Assembly (NCBI GenBank): GCA_022787165.1
Contig: JALFVL010000034.1
Location: forward strand, 1-64,000
DNA from: Clostridiales bacterium
GTDB taxonomy: Bacteria; Bacillota; Clostridia; Christensenellales; Aristaeellaceae
Direction of reading: 5' to 3'
DNA length: 64,000 nucleotides
Each line of letters starts with the position of its first letter. Within the stretch, counting starts at the first letter, position 1. Positions 20,867 through 29,405 of this stretch are shown piece after piece. The position numbers and the translations under genes were made by a program. Below the pieces are notes generated by a model. That model worked only from the letters and a program-made list of their open reading frames with translations. It was not told the DNA's origin and ran no database searches.

Positions 20867-22108
20867 TTGGAGTATCTGATTCATGCGCACGGCATCTATG
20901 ATGCCGGGTGTGAAACGCTGCGGGCGGTGAATGGGCTGCGCGTGCGCGACGGGCGGATTGCGGAGATCGCGGCGTATGACGCGCTGCGCGAACGGCATCC
21001 CGGCCTGCAGACGCTCGATTGGGCGGACTGCTGGCTGTTCCCCGGGCTCATCAACACCCACGTTCATTTGGAATTCTCCGCGACGGAGACAGCCCGTCAG
21101 GATTTTCTGGAGGGAACGCCCGGAACCCGTTTGCTGCAGGCTGCGCATGCCGGCGGCAGCCTGCTGCGTTCCGGCGTGACGACAGCCCGGGATGCGGGCA
21201 GCTCGTGGGGACTTCTGGATCTGCGCCATCCGCAGGCGCGGCGGCTTGCCGCGCTGCCGAGGCTTCAGCTGGCCGGGCCGCCGCTGACCGTAACAGGCGG
21301 CCACCTGCACTTCCTGGGCGAGGAAACGGATACCCGCGAGGACATGGTTCGTCAGGTGCGCATTCGCCAAAAGCGCGGATGCGACGCCATCAAGCTGATC
21401 GTCACCGGCGGCCAGATGACGCCGGGCTCCCTGCCCGAGCGCGTCAGCCTGACGCAGGAGGAAATCGCCGCCGTGGTTGCGCAGGCGCAGCTGCTCGGCT
21501 TGCCGACGTTTGCGCATTGCCTGACGACGGAGGGCTTTGTGCGCTGCATGCAGGGCGGCGTGGACTGCATCGAGCATGTCGCCTGCTTCGTGCGCTGCCG
21601 GGAGAACGGGCTGCTGGAGCGCGTGTATGAGCCCGCGAGGATGGAGGCGTTCCGCGGGCAGGCGCGATACTTCATGATGGGCCTTTCCGCCGGCTATCAT
21701 CAGCTGGATGCGTTTCGCGAGGGGCATCTGCCCTGCACGGCGCGGGAGAGCTTCCTGCTTGAGCAGGAGGAGCGAATGTTTGAGATCTTTGGCGCCTGCT
21801 GTGAGCTGGGGCTGGAGCCTGTCTGCGGTACGGACGCCGGAACAGGCGGCACACGGTTTGACGAGACCTGGCTGGAGCTGGCGCTGATGGTGGAGCGCGC
21901 GGGACGCACGAGCGCCGAGGCGATCCGCTCGGCGACGCGCAGCGCGGCGGCCTGCCTAGGCCTGGAGGATGAGACAGGCGCGTTGAGCGTGGGCATGAGC
22001 GCGGATATCGTCGCGCTTCGGGAAAACCCGCTGGAGACAATCCGCGCCTACGGCTGCCCGCGCGGCGTGATTAGCCAGGGAGAGGTTGTCCAGCTGCCCG
22101 GGGCGTGA
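20867..22108 (+). CDS. Metal-dependent amidohydrolase
   Basis: 413 residues from a TTG start at 20867 (AAAGGAG 9 nt upstream). An ATG at 20825 gives a 14-residue extension that looks non-native. The fold is the amidohydrolase superfamily: LFPGLINTHVHLEF (HxH metal site), VTTARDAGSSWG, KLIVTGGQMTPGS (Lys at the bridging position), AHCLTTEG and CIEHVACF (metal His residues), and VCGTDAGTGG (catalytic Asp). A C-terminal beta domain reads GALSVGMSADIVAL. It is closest in style to imidazolonepropionase/cyclic-amidase-like enzymes, so it may open a ring or cleave an amide imported by the TRAP system. The exact substrate is unknown. Confidence 0.88.
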   Translation: MEYLIHAHGIYDAGCETLRAVNGLRVRDGRIAEIAAYDALRERHPGLQTLDWADCWLFPGLINTHVHLEFSATETARQDFLEGTPGTRLLQAAHAGGSLLRSGVTTARDAGSSWGLLDLRHPQARRLAALPRLQLAGPPLTVTGGHLHFLGEETDTREDMVRQVRIRQKRGCDAIKLIVTGGQMTPGSLPERVSLTQEEIAAVVAQAQLLGLPTFAHCLTTEGFVRCMQGGVDCIEHVACFVRCRENGLLERVYEPARMEAFRGQARYFMMGLSAGYHQLDAFREGHLPCTARESFLLEQEERMFEIFGACCELGLEPVCGTDAGTGGTRFDETWLELALMVERAGRTSAEAIRSATRSAAACLGLEDETGALSVGMSADIVALRENPLETIRAYGCPRGVISQGEVVQLPGA

Positions 22109-22139
22109 CGGTACAGGAATGTGAGAGGAGAGATTCTTC

Positions 22140-23399
22140 ATGTCGATGAGATGTACGGTATGCCACAGGCCCTACGAGGGGCCGCAGAATCACTTTGTCT
22201 GCCCGCATTGCGGCGGCTCCATCGAGAGCCCGGTCGATCTTCAGCGCGACCCCGAGCGCCTGCGCCGGGCAATCCGGGAGGGAAGCAGCGACGGCATCTG
22301 GGGCTATCGGGACTTTTTTGACGTGCCCGCAGACGCGCAGCCCGTCACGATGGGCGAGGGCGGCACGCCGCTCATCCACACGGACAGGCTGGGCAGGCTC
22401 TACGGAATGGATGGGCTGTATCTGAAAAATGAGACGCTCAACCCCTCCGGCACCTACAAGGACCGCTTTGCGACTGTGGCGATGACACTGGCGCGCGCCG
22501 AGGGGATCCGCGAGGTGGCGATTGGCTCGGCAGGCAACGCCGCCGCGGCGGTGGCGGCCTATGCGGCCAAGGCGGGCATGGAATGCTACATCATGCTCCC
22601 GCCGGGGGCGGTCAAGGAGCGCGCCTGGCAGAATATGGCCTACGGCGGCCATTTCATCTACGGCATGGGCGGCGTCAACGACTGCGTCGCGATGGCTGAG
22701 GATGGCGAGGCGGTTTTTGGCTGGAAGAACATGTGTACGACGATGATGAACAACCCGCTGGCGTGCGACGGCTACAAGACGATCGCCTACGAGATCGCGC
22801 GGTCGATGCGCTTTGACGTGCCGGACTATGTGATCTGCCCGGTCGGCGGCGGCATCATCATCAGCAAGGTCTATAAGGGCTTTGAGGAGATGAAGGCCCT
22901 GGGCCTGATCGACAGGCTGCCCAAAATGGTCGCGGTGCAGGCGGCGGGCTGTGCGCCGCTGGTCAAGGCGTATCAGGAGGGCAGGCAGGCCACGGAGAAA
23001 TGGGAAAACGGCAGCACGATCGCCTTTGCAATCTTTGACCCGGTGACCTTTGAGGGCGTGACGGCGCTGGATACGGTTCGCCGGAGCGGCGGTTTGGCGA
23101 TTGCCCTGCCGGATGAGGAGATACTCGAGGCCATGCGCGCCTGCGCGAAGCTGGAGGCCGTGATTCCTGAGCCGGCCAGCGCGGCGACCATTGCCGCTGC
23201 GGCAAGGCTGCACAGAGAAGGCGTCATCAGCGGGACGGACAAGGTGGTCTGCGTGCTGACCGGCAGCGGCTTGCGCGATCTCAAGCTCTTCTCACAGGAG
23301 AATGCGCAGGTGCCCGAGGTGCAGCCGGGCGACATGGAGGCGCTTCGCCGGGCTGTCGCGTTCTATCAGAAGAAGGGAGAGGGCGAACATGACGCATGA
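22140..23399 (+). CDS. Threonine-synthase-like PLP-dependent lyase with zinc ribbon
   Basis: 419 residues. The N-terminal zinc ribbon has Cys 5, 8, 21 and 24 (CTVCHRPY, CPHCGG). The fold type II PLP core has the Schiff-base lysine in LNPSGTYKDRFAT, the substrate loop GSAGNAAAAVAAYAAKAG and the phosphate loop PVGGGIIISKVYKG. Length and ribbon match threonine synthase-like proteins, but no hom or thrB neighbours exist. Context suggests a catabolic beta- or gamma-elimination, such as an ammonia-lyase acting on a diamino acid or homoserine derivative. That would release the enamines handled by RidA. It overlaps the next gene by 11 nt. Confidence 0.85.
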   Translation: MSMRCTVCHRPYEGPQNHFVCPHCGGSIESPVDLQRDPERLRRAIREGSSDGIWGYRDFFDVPADAQPVTMGEGGTPLIHTDRLGRLYGMDGLYLKNETLNPSGTYKDRFATVAMTLARAEGIREVAIGSAGNAAAAVAAYAAKAGMECYIMLPPGAVKERAWQNMAYGGHFIYGMGGVNDCVAMAEDGEAVFGWKNMCTTMMNNPLACDGYKTIAYEIARSMRFDVPDYVICPVGGGIIISKVYKGFEEMKALGLIDRLPKMVAVQAAGCAPLVKAYQEGRQATEKWENGSTIAFAIFDPVTFEGVTALDTVRRSGGLAIALPDEEILEAMRACAKLEAVIPEPASAATIAAAARLHREGVISGTDKVVCVLTGSGLRDLKLFSQENAQVPEVQPGDMEALRRAVAFYQKKGEGEHDA

Positions 23400-24525
23400 G
23401 GCGCTGACGATCAGCATTCTGGAGCAGCTGATGCGGGAGGACACGATCAACCCGCCGGGCAACGAGCGCCGGGGCGCGCTCTGCCTCAAGGCGATCTTTG
23501 ACCGGGAGGGCATCCCCTGTGAGCTTCAGGAGCTGGGCGGCAATCGCGCCAACTTCATCGCGCAGCTCGGCTCGGGCCGCCCTATCCTCGAATTCAGCGG
23601 TCATCTGGACGTGGTGCCCTGCGTCGGCGAATGGACGCATGCGCCGCTGGCCGCGACGCAGGAGGGCGAGCGCATCTACGGTCGCGGCGCCTGCGACATG
23701 AAGGGCGGCGTCGCGGCGATGTGCGCAGCGGCCATCGCCCTGCATCGCGAGGGTCTGCCGCGCAAGGGGACGCTGCGGCTGGTGTTCGTCGCGGACGAGG
23801 AGCATGCCAACCTGGGCATGCATGCGTTCCTTGATCACCACGAGGCGGCCGACTTTACGCTGCTCGGGGAGCCGACGCAGCTGCATCCGGCCATTGCGCA
23901 CCGCGGCGTGGCGCGGTATTACATCGATCTGCATGGCCGGGCCTGCCATGCGGCGCTGCGCACGGGGGAAGAGACTGCCGTGACGAAGGCCGCGCGCGCC
24001 GTGCTGGCCATGAACGCGCTCAATGAGTCGCTGCTGAGCATTTCCCATCCCGTTCTGCCTGCGCCGTCCGTCGTGGTGACGCAGATGCAGGGTTACGAAA
24101 AGGACAACGTCGTGCCCGGAGACGTTCGCCTGCTGACGGATTACCGGATTTTGCCCGGCACGTCGGAGGAGGCGGCGCGACGCACGATCAGGACGGCGCT
24201 TGAGGAGGCTGGCATCGAGGGCTTTACGCTTGAAAAGCGCTTCTATATGCCCGGCGGCGAGGTGGACGCGCAGGAGGCGTTTGTGCGCGTTTGCTGCGAG
24301 GCGGCCCAGGCGGAGAGCGGAAGGCAGGAGACGCCGCGCGCGTTTGACGCCTCCTGTGAGCAGTGCTTCCTCGTGGAGGCAGGCTCCAGGACTGTCATCC
24401 TCGGGCCGGGCAGTCTCGATCAGGCCCATACGATCGACGAATATGTCGAAAAGGCCCAGCTTGTGGGCGCGGAGGCAATCTACCGGGCCATCGCGCTGCG
24501 CGTGCTGGCCGGTGCGGAGAAATAA
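23389..24525 (+). CDS. M20 family deacylase/peptidase (ArgE/DapE-like)
   Basis: 379 residues. Metal site residues are in LEFSGHLDVVPC (His, Asp), GRGACDMKGGVAAM (bridging Asp), VFVADEEHANLG (catalytic Glu and ligand) and LLGEPTQ. The dimerisation (lid) domain lies in the middle (GVARYYIDLHGRACHAALRT). M20 enzymes of this size remove acyl or succinyl groups from amino acids. In this operon it would deacylate the imported compound before the PLP step. The ATG at 23389 lies inside the end of the preceding gene, indicating translational coupling. It is the last gene of the TRAP operon. Confidence 0.88.
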   Translation: MTHEALTISILEQLMREDTINPPGNERRGALCLKAIFDREGIPCELQELGGNRANFIAQLGSGRPILEFSGHLDVVPCVGEWTHAPLAATQEGERIYGRGACDMKGGVAAMCAAAIALHREGLPRKGTLRLVFVADEEHANLGMHAFLDHHEAADFTLLGEPTQLHPAIAHRGVARYYIDLHGRACHAALRTGEETAVTKAARAVLAMNALNESLLSISHPVLPAPSVVVTQMQGYEKDNVVPGDVRLLTDYRILPGTSEEAARRTIRTALEEAGIEGFTLEKRFYMPGGEVDAQEAFVRVCCEAAQAESGRQETPRAFDASCEQCFLVEAGSRTVILGPGSLDQAHTIDEYVEKAQLVGAEAIYRAIALRVLAGAEK

Positions 24526-24612
24526 ATCGGCATGCTGCCGGTGGCATCACCGACGAAATATCGAAAATCTTGCGGCTCTGTGCCCGAGGCCGGCACCTTG
24601 CAAAAAGATTTC
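24526..24612 (-). repeat. 3'-UTR repeat element, copy B
   Basis: It starts directly after the M20 stop codon and ends just before the terminator. Its reverse complement aligns over about 87 bp with 35066-35153. Shared blocks include TTCGTCGG-GATGCC-CCGGCAGC, GGGCACAG-GCCG and a GAATCC/GAAATC edge. The stop-proximal part folds as CGGCA/TGCCG. Confidence 0.7.
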
Positions 24613-24618
24613 CATAAC

Positions 24619-24668
24619 AAAAAGGCGTGATTTCCGGCTCGGAGCGATGCGGAAATCACGCTTTTTCG
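24619..24668. terminator. Bidirectional terminator between convergent M20 and gntR genes
   Basis: GCGTGATTTCCG and CGGAAATCACGC form a 12-bp stem flanked by AAAAA and TTTTT, so it works for both converging transcripts. Confidence 0.85.
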
Positions 24669-24694
24669 ATTGGAGGCGGAAAAAGGCGTGCAAC

Positions 24695-25492
24695 TCACAG
24701 CAGCACGTTGCGATAGCTGACGTTGCAGTAGAGGGCGTTGCCGTCGTCGTCCCTTTCGAGAGGATCGCCGTCGCCCTTCATGCCGATGAAGATATTGAGC
24801 TTGAAGCGGTCGCTGCGGATGAAGCTCTCCACATATTCCGCAGGCTCGTCGTTTTCAAGATAGGCGATGCGCTGGGAGAAGAACACGCAGGCATCCTTGC
24901 TGCATTTGAGCAGGCTGGCCGTCTGCGGCGAGACATCGACGATGCTGTAGGTGTCCTGCGCCTTGACGGGGACGATGCCGTAATGCGTCTTGAGCGCGGT
25001 GTAGAGGCTCTCCTTGATGTCGGAGGCCGACAGACGGGGATAGATGTGCGGATTGAGGTAACTGGTGAGCACGACGACGGGAGAATCCTCGGTGGAGACG
25101 ATGCGCTTGATCTTGATGAGGGTCTCTCCGTCGTCCATGGCAAAGAGATGCTTGAGGTTGAGCGGCGGCGACACCTGCTTGAAGCTGAGAATATGGGTCT
25201 GCGGGCCCTTGCCGCTTCGGCGGATGTCGTCCGTAAAGGAGGGAAGGCGGTCAAAGGAGCGCGTGATGCGCGGCTCGCAGACGAAGGTTCCCCGCCCCTG
25301 CTTGCGGTAGAGCACGCCTTCGTTGACCAGATCCATGATGGCCTGCTTGACGGTGCCGCGGCTGACGCCGAACTGCGTGGCGAGCTGCGGCTCACTGGGC
25401 ATGCTGTCGTGCGGCGCCTTGGCAGCGGCGAGCTCGCGCAGATAGGCCTTGATTTGAATGTAATAGGGAATGTGACGGTCGTGATCCAGCAT
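24695..25492 (-). CDS. GntR/HutC family transcriptional regulator with UTRA domain
   Basis: 265 residues. The winged helix-turn-helix lies at about 10-72 (IPYYIQIKAYLRELA, MPSEPQLATQFGVSRGTVKQ, GRGTFVCEPR). The UTRA effector domain (about 90-235) contains EDSPVVVLTSYLNPHIYPRL and AEYVESFIRSDRFKLNIFIG. HutC-type regulators usually repress a neighbouring sugar or amino-acid operon and are released by a phosphorylated sugar or metabolite. The divergent FGGY kinase operon is the obvious target. The AAAGGA lies immediately before the ATG, an unusually tight spacing. The two divergent starts are only about 20 bp apart, leaving almost no room for a shared promoter region. Confidence 0.9.
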   Translation of the reverse strand: MLDHDRHIPYYIQIKAYLRELAAAKAPHDSMPSEPQLATQFGVSRGTVKQAIMDLVNEGVLYRKQGRGTFVCEPRITRSFDRLPSFTDDIRRSGKGPQTHILSFKQVSPPLNLKHLFAMDDGETLIKIKRIVSTEDSPVVVLTSYLNPHIYPRLSASDIKESLYTALKTHYGIVPVKAQDTYSIVDVSPQTASLLKCSKDACVFFSQRIAYLENDEPAEYVESFIRSDRFKLNIFIGMKGDGDPLERDDDGNALYCNVSYRNVLL

Positions 25493-25509
25493 TCCTTTGC
25501 CCGGAGCGG

Positions 25510-25692
25510 GTGGATATGAGCAGGGCGATCTGCCAGTATCCGCAGTTCCCGCCGGATTTCGACGTCACGCCGACCCCGTGGACACAGATCATGGATACAG
25601 CCGTGCTGGGCGACGCGACCGCCGCCACGGCGCAGAAGGGAAAGGCCATCATCGACGCGGTCGTGGAGAACATCGTAAGCCTGCTGGGCTGA
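25510..25692 (+). pseudogene. C-terminal fragment of a creatininase-family amidohydrolase
   Basis: 60 codons. The segment MDTAVLGDATAATAQKGKAI then IDAVVENIVSLL matches the C-terminal end of creatininase-family proteins (GxxGDPxxATAEKG). The N-terminal 80 percent, including all metal ligands, is absent. Upstream the frame runs into the divergent gntR gene with no homology. A deletion that removed the creatininase body and the former gntR-operon intergenic region would explain both this fragment and the missing promoter. It could still be translated (GGAG upstream). Confidence 0.55.
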
Positions 25693-25708
25693 GAGGGGGG
25701 AGAGCGGG

Positions 25709-27223
25709 ATGGCAAACGTTCTGGCGCTTGATTTGGGCAGCACGCAGCTCAAGCTGCTCCTGCTGGACGGGGAGGGGCAGCTCTCTTACGTGGATGCCGT
25801 TCCCTACGAGACGCAGACGCCGCGCGCAGGCTGGATCGAGCAGCGTCCGCAGGATTGGACGGCGGCGCTGGCGGCGGGCATGCGCAGGCTGAGAGAGGCG
25901 ATGCCCGGGGCGGTAATCGACGCCATCGGCTTTTCGGGCCACATGAGCGGCGTCGTGCTGCTGGATGCGCAGGGAGAGGCGCTGTATCCCTGCATTACGC
26001 TTTCCGATACGCGCAGCGAGGCGGAATCGGTCATGCTGTGCGGTCAGGTGGGCGAGCTCATCCGCCGGGAGACGGGAAATCCGGTCAACAACGCCTTCTC
26101 CCTGCCCAAGCTCTGCTGGCTCAAGGCGCACGAGCCGGAGCTCTGGACGCGGTCCTCGGTCTTTCTCGCGCCCAAGGACTATCTGCGCGCGCAGCTGACA
26201 GGCCGCGTGGCGACGGAGACGACCGACGCCTACAATACGCTCTGTGTCTCCATGCGCACGCGGCGCTGGTGCCCGGAGATCATCCGCGGCGCCGGACTGG
26301 AAATGGAGAAATTCCCGCCGCTGCTGGAGCCAACCGATTGCGCCGGCCATGTGACGCCGCAGGCCGCCCGGCGCTTTCTGCTGCCGCAGGGCGTGCCCGT
26401 CTTCGCCGGGGGCGCGGACATGGCCTGCGGGGCGGTCGGCATGGGGCTGTTTGATCAGGGCGAATCCGCGCTGACGCTGGGCACCTCGGCGACATTCCTC
26501 GCGCCCGTTTCGCAGGTGGACAGCGACGCCTGGGGGCAGGTGACCTTTCATCTGCATGCGCTGCCCGGGCTGCTGTACGCGCTGGGCTCGCATTTCAACG
26601 GCGGGCTGGCCGTCAACTGGCTCACGCGGATGTTCAGCGGAGACGGGACGCTTCGCTATGAGGAGATTGAGAGGCTCTCCCAGCTGGCAAAGCAGGTGCC
26701 GCCGGGCAGCAACGGTGTGCTGACCCTGCCATTTCTGGCAGGCAGCGGCTCGCCTTACTTCTGCGCGCAGGACAGGCAGACGGTCTTCGGTCTGAGCGCC
26801 GCGACGCGGCCGGAGGAGCTCTTCCGCAGCGAGCTGGAGGGCATCACGCTGAACCTCGCGCAGACCAAACGCCTGTTTGACCGGATGATTCCCGGCGGGC
26901 TGGCTTGTGTGCGCCTTGGGGGCGGCGGCGCGAAGGTTGGCATCTGGCCGCAGATGATCGCGGATGTCTTTGGGACGCGCATCGATCTTTCCCGGAATGT
27001 CGATGCCTCCGCCGTCGGCGCGGCCATCCTCGCGGGCGCAGGCGCGGGCCTCTACGCGGATATCAAAAGCATGGCCCGTGCGAGCCTGAGCATCGGTCAA
27101 GCGCTGCTGCCTCGGGCGCAGCGTCACCGGCAGTATGCCGCGCTGGCGGCGCGCTATGAGGCGGCGTATGCGCTGGCGGGCAGGCTGTATGCCCGCCCGG
27201 ACGGACAGGAGGACATGTCATGA
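25709..27223 (+). CDS. FGGY family carbohydrate kinase (xylulokinase-like)
   Basis: 504 residues, the usual length. ATP-binding phosphate loops: VLALDLGSTQLKLLLLD at the N-terminus and TLGTSATFLAPV. The catalytic Asp is in VFAGGADMACGAVGMG. GWIEQRPQDWTAAL and the C-terminal VRLGGGGAKVGIWPQMIADV, then SAVGAAILAGAGAGLY, are typical of xylulokinase-type FGGY kinases. It phosphorylates a sugar or polyol; the identity cannot be set from sequence. It starts 17 nt after the creatininase fragment and overlaps the next gene by ATGA. Confidence 0.9.
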   Translation: MANVLALDLGSTQLKLLLLDGEGQLSYVDAVPYETQTPRAGWIEQRPQDWTAALAAGMRRLREAMPGAVIDAIGFSGHMSGVVLLDAQGEALYPCITLSDTRSEAESVMLCGQVGELIRRETGNPVNNAFSLPKLCWLKAHEPELWTRSSVFLAPKDYLRAQLTGRVATETTDAYNTLCVSMRTRRWCPEIIRGAGLEMEKFPPLLEPTDCAGHVTPQAARRFLLPQGVPVFAGGADMACGAVGMGLFDQGESALTLGTSATFLAPVSQVDSDAWGQVTFHLHALPGLLYALGSHFNGGLAVNWLTRMFSGDGTLRYEEIERLSQLAKQVPPGSNGVLTLPFLAGSGSPYFCAQDRQTVFGLSAATRPEELFRSELEGITLNLAQTKRLFDRMIPGGLACVRLGGGGAKVGIWPQMIADVFGTRIDLSRNVDASAVGAAILAGAGAGLYADIKSMARASLSIGQALLPRAQRHRQYAALAARYEAAYALAGRLYARPDGQEDMS

Positions 27224-27963
27224 GACTGACGGATTCGGTCTATCTGGTCGGCTCGGGAGAGGCGGGATTTTCCCTGACGCATCCGGGCGACTGCGGAGTT
27301 TTTCTGGTGGATGGCGGGGCGCAGTGCGCGCTGATCGACGCGGGCATCGGTCTGCAGATGGAGCGGATCCTTTCGCAGATCCGGGCGGAGGGCTTTGATC
27401 CGAAGCAGATCAGCCATATCCTGCTCACGCATGGGCATGGCGACCACGCGGGAGGCGCGGCAGCGCTGGCGAGGGCCTGCGGCGCGGCGGTCTTCGCGAT
27501 GGAGCCCGCTGCGGAGTTCATCCGAGAGGGAAACACGGAGGCGCTGTCGATCGACGCGGCCGTGCGCTCGGGCGTCTTTGAGCCGGGGTTCGCGTTTGAG
27601 GCCTGTCCGGTCGAGCCGCTTACTGACGGGCAGAAAATCGCTGTCGGCCGCTTGGCGCTCACGGTGATCCGGAGCGAGGGCCATTGCGCCGGGCACTGCT
27701 GCTTCCTCCTGGAGGAGGATGGCAGACGGATCCTGTTTGCGGGCGACGCGGTTCAATGCGGTGGAAAAATCGCCCTGCAGGCCATCTGGGATTGCGATTT
27801 GCAGGCGTACCTGGCGACGGTCAGGCGGCTTGACGCGCTCCATGCGGATGTGCTGCTGCCTGCGCATGGCTGCGTCGCGCTGAACCGGGGACATATCCAT
27901 TTGCAGCGGGCCGTGGAGCGACTGGATGCGCTCGCCCTGCCGCGCAACGCGATCGGCGAATAG
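27220..27963 (+). CDS. Metallo-beta-lactamase fold hydrolase
   Basis: 247 residues. The metal-binding motif ILLTHGHGDHAGG (HxHxDH) is present, with further ligands in EGHCAGHCCFLLEED (His), FAGDAV (Asp) and LLPAHG (His). That is a complete dinuclear site. The substrate class is unknown: the family includes lactonases, thioesterases and glyoxalase II-like enzymes. Next to a sugar kinase, a lactonase role is possible but inferred. The start overlaps the kinase stop (ATGA), so the two are translationally coupled. Confidence 0.9.
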   Translation: MRLTDSVYLVGSGEAGFSLTHPGDCGVFLVDGGAQCALIDAGIGLQMERILSQIRAEGFDPKQISHILLTHGHGDHAGGAAALARACGAAVFAMEPAAEFIREGNTEALSIDAAVRSGVFEPGFAFEACPVEPLTDGQKIAVGRLALTVIRSEGHCAGHCCFLLEEDGRRILFAGDAVQCGGKIALQAIWDCDLQAYLATVRRLDALHADVLLPAHGCVALNRGHIHLQRAVERLDALALPRNAIGE

Positions 27964-27994
27964 GCAAACCTCGAAAAGGAAGGGAGGAACGGGC

Positions 27995-29179
27995 ATGGAG
28001 GCGTCGATGTGGGCCTATCCATGGGATCTGGAGGATTGCGGCATGGGCCGCGCGCTCGATGAAATGCAGGAGAGCGGACTGACGGGGGTCAGCATGATCA
28101 CGAGCTACCATGCAGGGCGTTTTCTCTGCGTGAGAAGCCCAAAGCGCAAGGTCTATTATCCGGAGGACGGCACAATCTATTATCCAACGGATATGAGCCG
28201 ATTCAAGGGACTGAGGATTCAGCCGAGGATCAGCAGGTTTTCCTCAGAGCATCCAGACTTCTGGGACAGGCTGCTCACGGAAGCGGACAAGCGCCGCATG
28301 ACCGTCTCGGGCTGGACGGTTTGCCTGCATAATACGCGCATCGGCACGACCTGGCCGGACGTCTGTGTCCGCAACGCGTTCGGTGACCCCGCCTGCTACA
28401 ATCCCTGCCCATCCCACCCCGACATGCGCGCGTACATGGTCGCGCTGATGGATGACCTGTGCAGCCATCTGCCGCTGCACGCGCTGGAGCTTGAATCGAT
28501 GAACTTCATGGGCTTTGCGCACGAGTTTCATCATGAGAAGGACGGCATCGGTCTGACGGCGCTCGGGGATTTTCTCCTTTCGCTGTGCTTCTGCCCAAGC
28601 TGTGTGGAGCGCGCCCGGCGGGAGGGCGTGGATATTCTGCCGGCCGCGAGGCGCGTGAAGGGCTGGCTTGAGCAGATGTGCGAGGGCACGCTGCGCCTGG
28701 GAACGGACGAGGAATTCCTGCGCGGGGGCATCGCGTTCTTTGACGGCTATCCGGAGGTGCAGGCGTATCTGCGCTGGCGGCCTGGCGTCATAACGTCGCT
28801 GATGCGGGAGGTTCACGCGGCGACCGGCGGGAGGACGCGCCTGTACTTCCTGAGCCTTTTGCCGCATTCGCGCTCCTGGCTCTTCGGCGTCGATCTGCGG
28901 GAGATTACGCGGTGCTGCGAGGGCGTCGTCGTATGCAGCTACGACTGCGACGAGCGGCAGGCGGAGGCCGATCTGCGTGAGTCCCGACGGGACTTTGCGC
29001 CGGGCGCGCAGCTGATGATGGGCGTGCGCTGCTTCACCCCGGAATATGCGGACGGGGCGGCGCTGCGGCGGAAGCTCCTCGTCGCAAAGAAGCAGAAGGC
29101 AGACGGGCTGCGGCTGTACAATTACGGCCTGATTCCCCGGGAACGGATGCGCTGGATCAGGGCCGCGCTGGAGGAATAA
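27995..29179 (+). CDS. Uncharacterised protein, possible TIM-barrel glycoside hydrolase-like
   Basis: 394 residues, cytoplasmic, no signal peptide. MWAYPWDLEDCGMGRALDEM, GVSMITSYHAGRFL and VYYPEDGTIYYPTD suggest a family with a conserved N-terminus. HALELESMNFMGFAHEFHHE carries acidic and His residues at a likely barrel-strand end. A Cys-rich FCPSCVERARREG resembles a metal knuckle found in some glycoside-hydrolase-like barrels. VVVCSYDC and GVRCFTPEYADG are further strand-like segments. I cannot assign a reaction. As last gene of the FGGY/MBL operon it probably acts on a sugar or sugar acid. GGGAGGAA precedes the ATG. Confidence 0.75.
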   Translation: MEASMWAYPWDLEDCGMGRALDEMQESGLTGVSMITSYHAGRFLCVRSPKRKVYYPEDGTIYYPTDMSRFKGLRIQPRISRFSSEHPDFWDRLLTEADKRRMTVSGWTVCLHNTRIGTTWPDVCVRNAFGDPACYNPCPSHPDMRAYMVALMDDLCSHLPLHALELESMNFMGFAHEFHHEKDGIGLTALGDFLLSLCFCPSCVERARREGVDILPAARRVKGWLEQMCEGTLRLGTDEEFLRGGIAFFDGYPEVQAYLRWRPGVITSLMREVHAATGGRTRLYFLSLLPHSRSWLFGVDLREITRCCEGVVVCSYDCDERQAEADLRESRRDFAPGAQLMMGVRCFTPEYADGAALRRKLLVAKKQKADGLRLYNYGLIPRERMRWIRAALEE

Positions 29180-29213
29180 ACGTCCCGTGTCTCGGGTATT
29201 GCCCGAAAGAGAG

Positions 29214-29244
29214 AAAAGGCGTGACGAAGCGGGTCACGCCTTTT
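29214..29244 (+). terminator. Intrinsic terminator of the FGGY operon
   Basis: AAAAGGCGTGAC, loop GAAGCGG, GTCACGCCTTTT: a 12-bp perfect stem ending in T4. Confidence 0.85.
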
Positions 29245-29290
29245 GCCTTTGGAGAGCGGTCAAAGCGGGAAACCGTGACTGCTCATGAAT

Positions 29291-29322
29291 GAAAAAGCCC
29301 CCGCACGATCAGGTGCGGAGGC
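29291..29322 (-). terminator. Terminator of the tRNA transcript
   Basis: On the minus strand, GCCTCCGCAC, loop CTGATC, GTGCGGGGGC, then TTTTTC, just downstream of tRNA-Asn. Confidence 0.85.
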
Positions 29323-29327
29323 TTGAC

Positions 29328-29402
<75 letters not shown>

Positions 29403-29405
29403 ATA

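Noticed and set aside
22140..23399. Housekeeping threonine synthase (thrC)
   Set aside because: The fold fits, but the operon is catabolic, with a TRAP transporter, amidohydrolase, M20 and divergent ridA. No thrA or thrB is nearby, so the specific name is not used.
24526..24612. Treating the post-stop sequence of the M20 gene as a small open reading frame
   Set aside because: No conserved frame exists between the two copies; differences are spread over all codon positions while stem and loop blocks are kept.
25709..27223. Naming the FGGY kinase xylB
   Set aside because: No xylose isomerase or xylose regulator is adjacent, and FGGY specificity cannot be read from the visible motifs.
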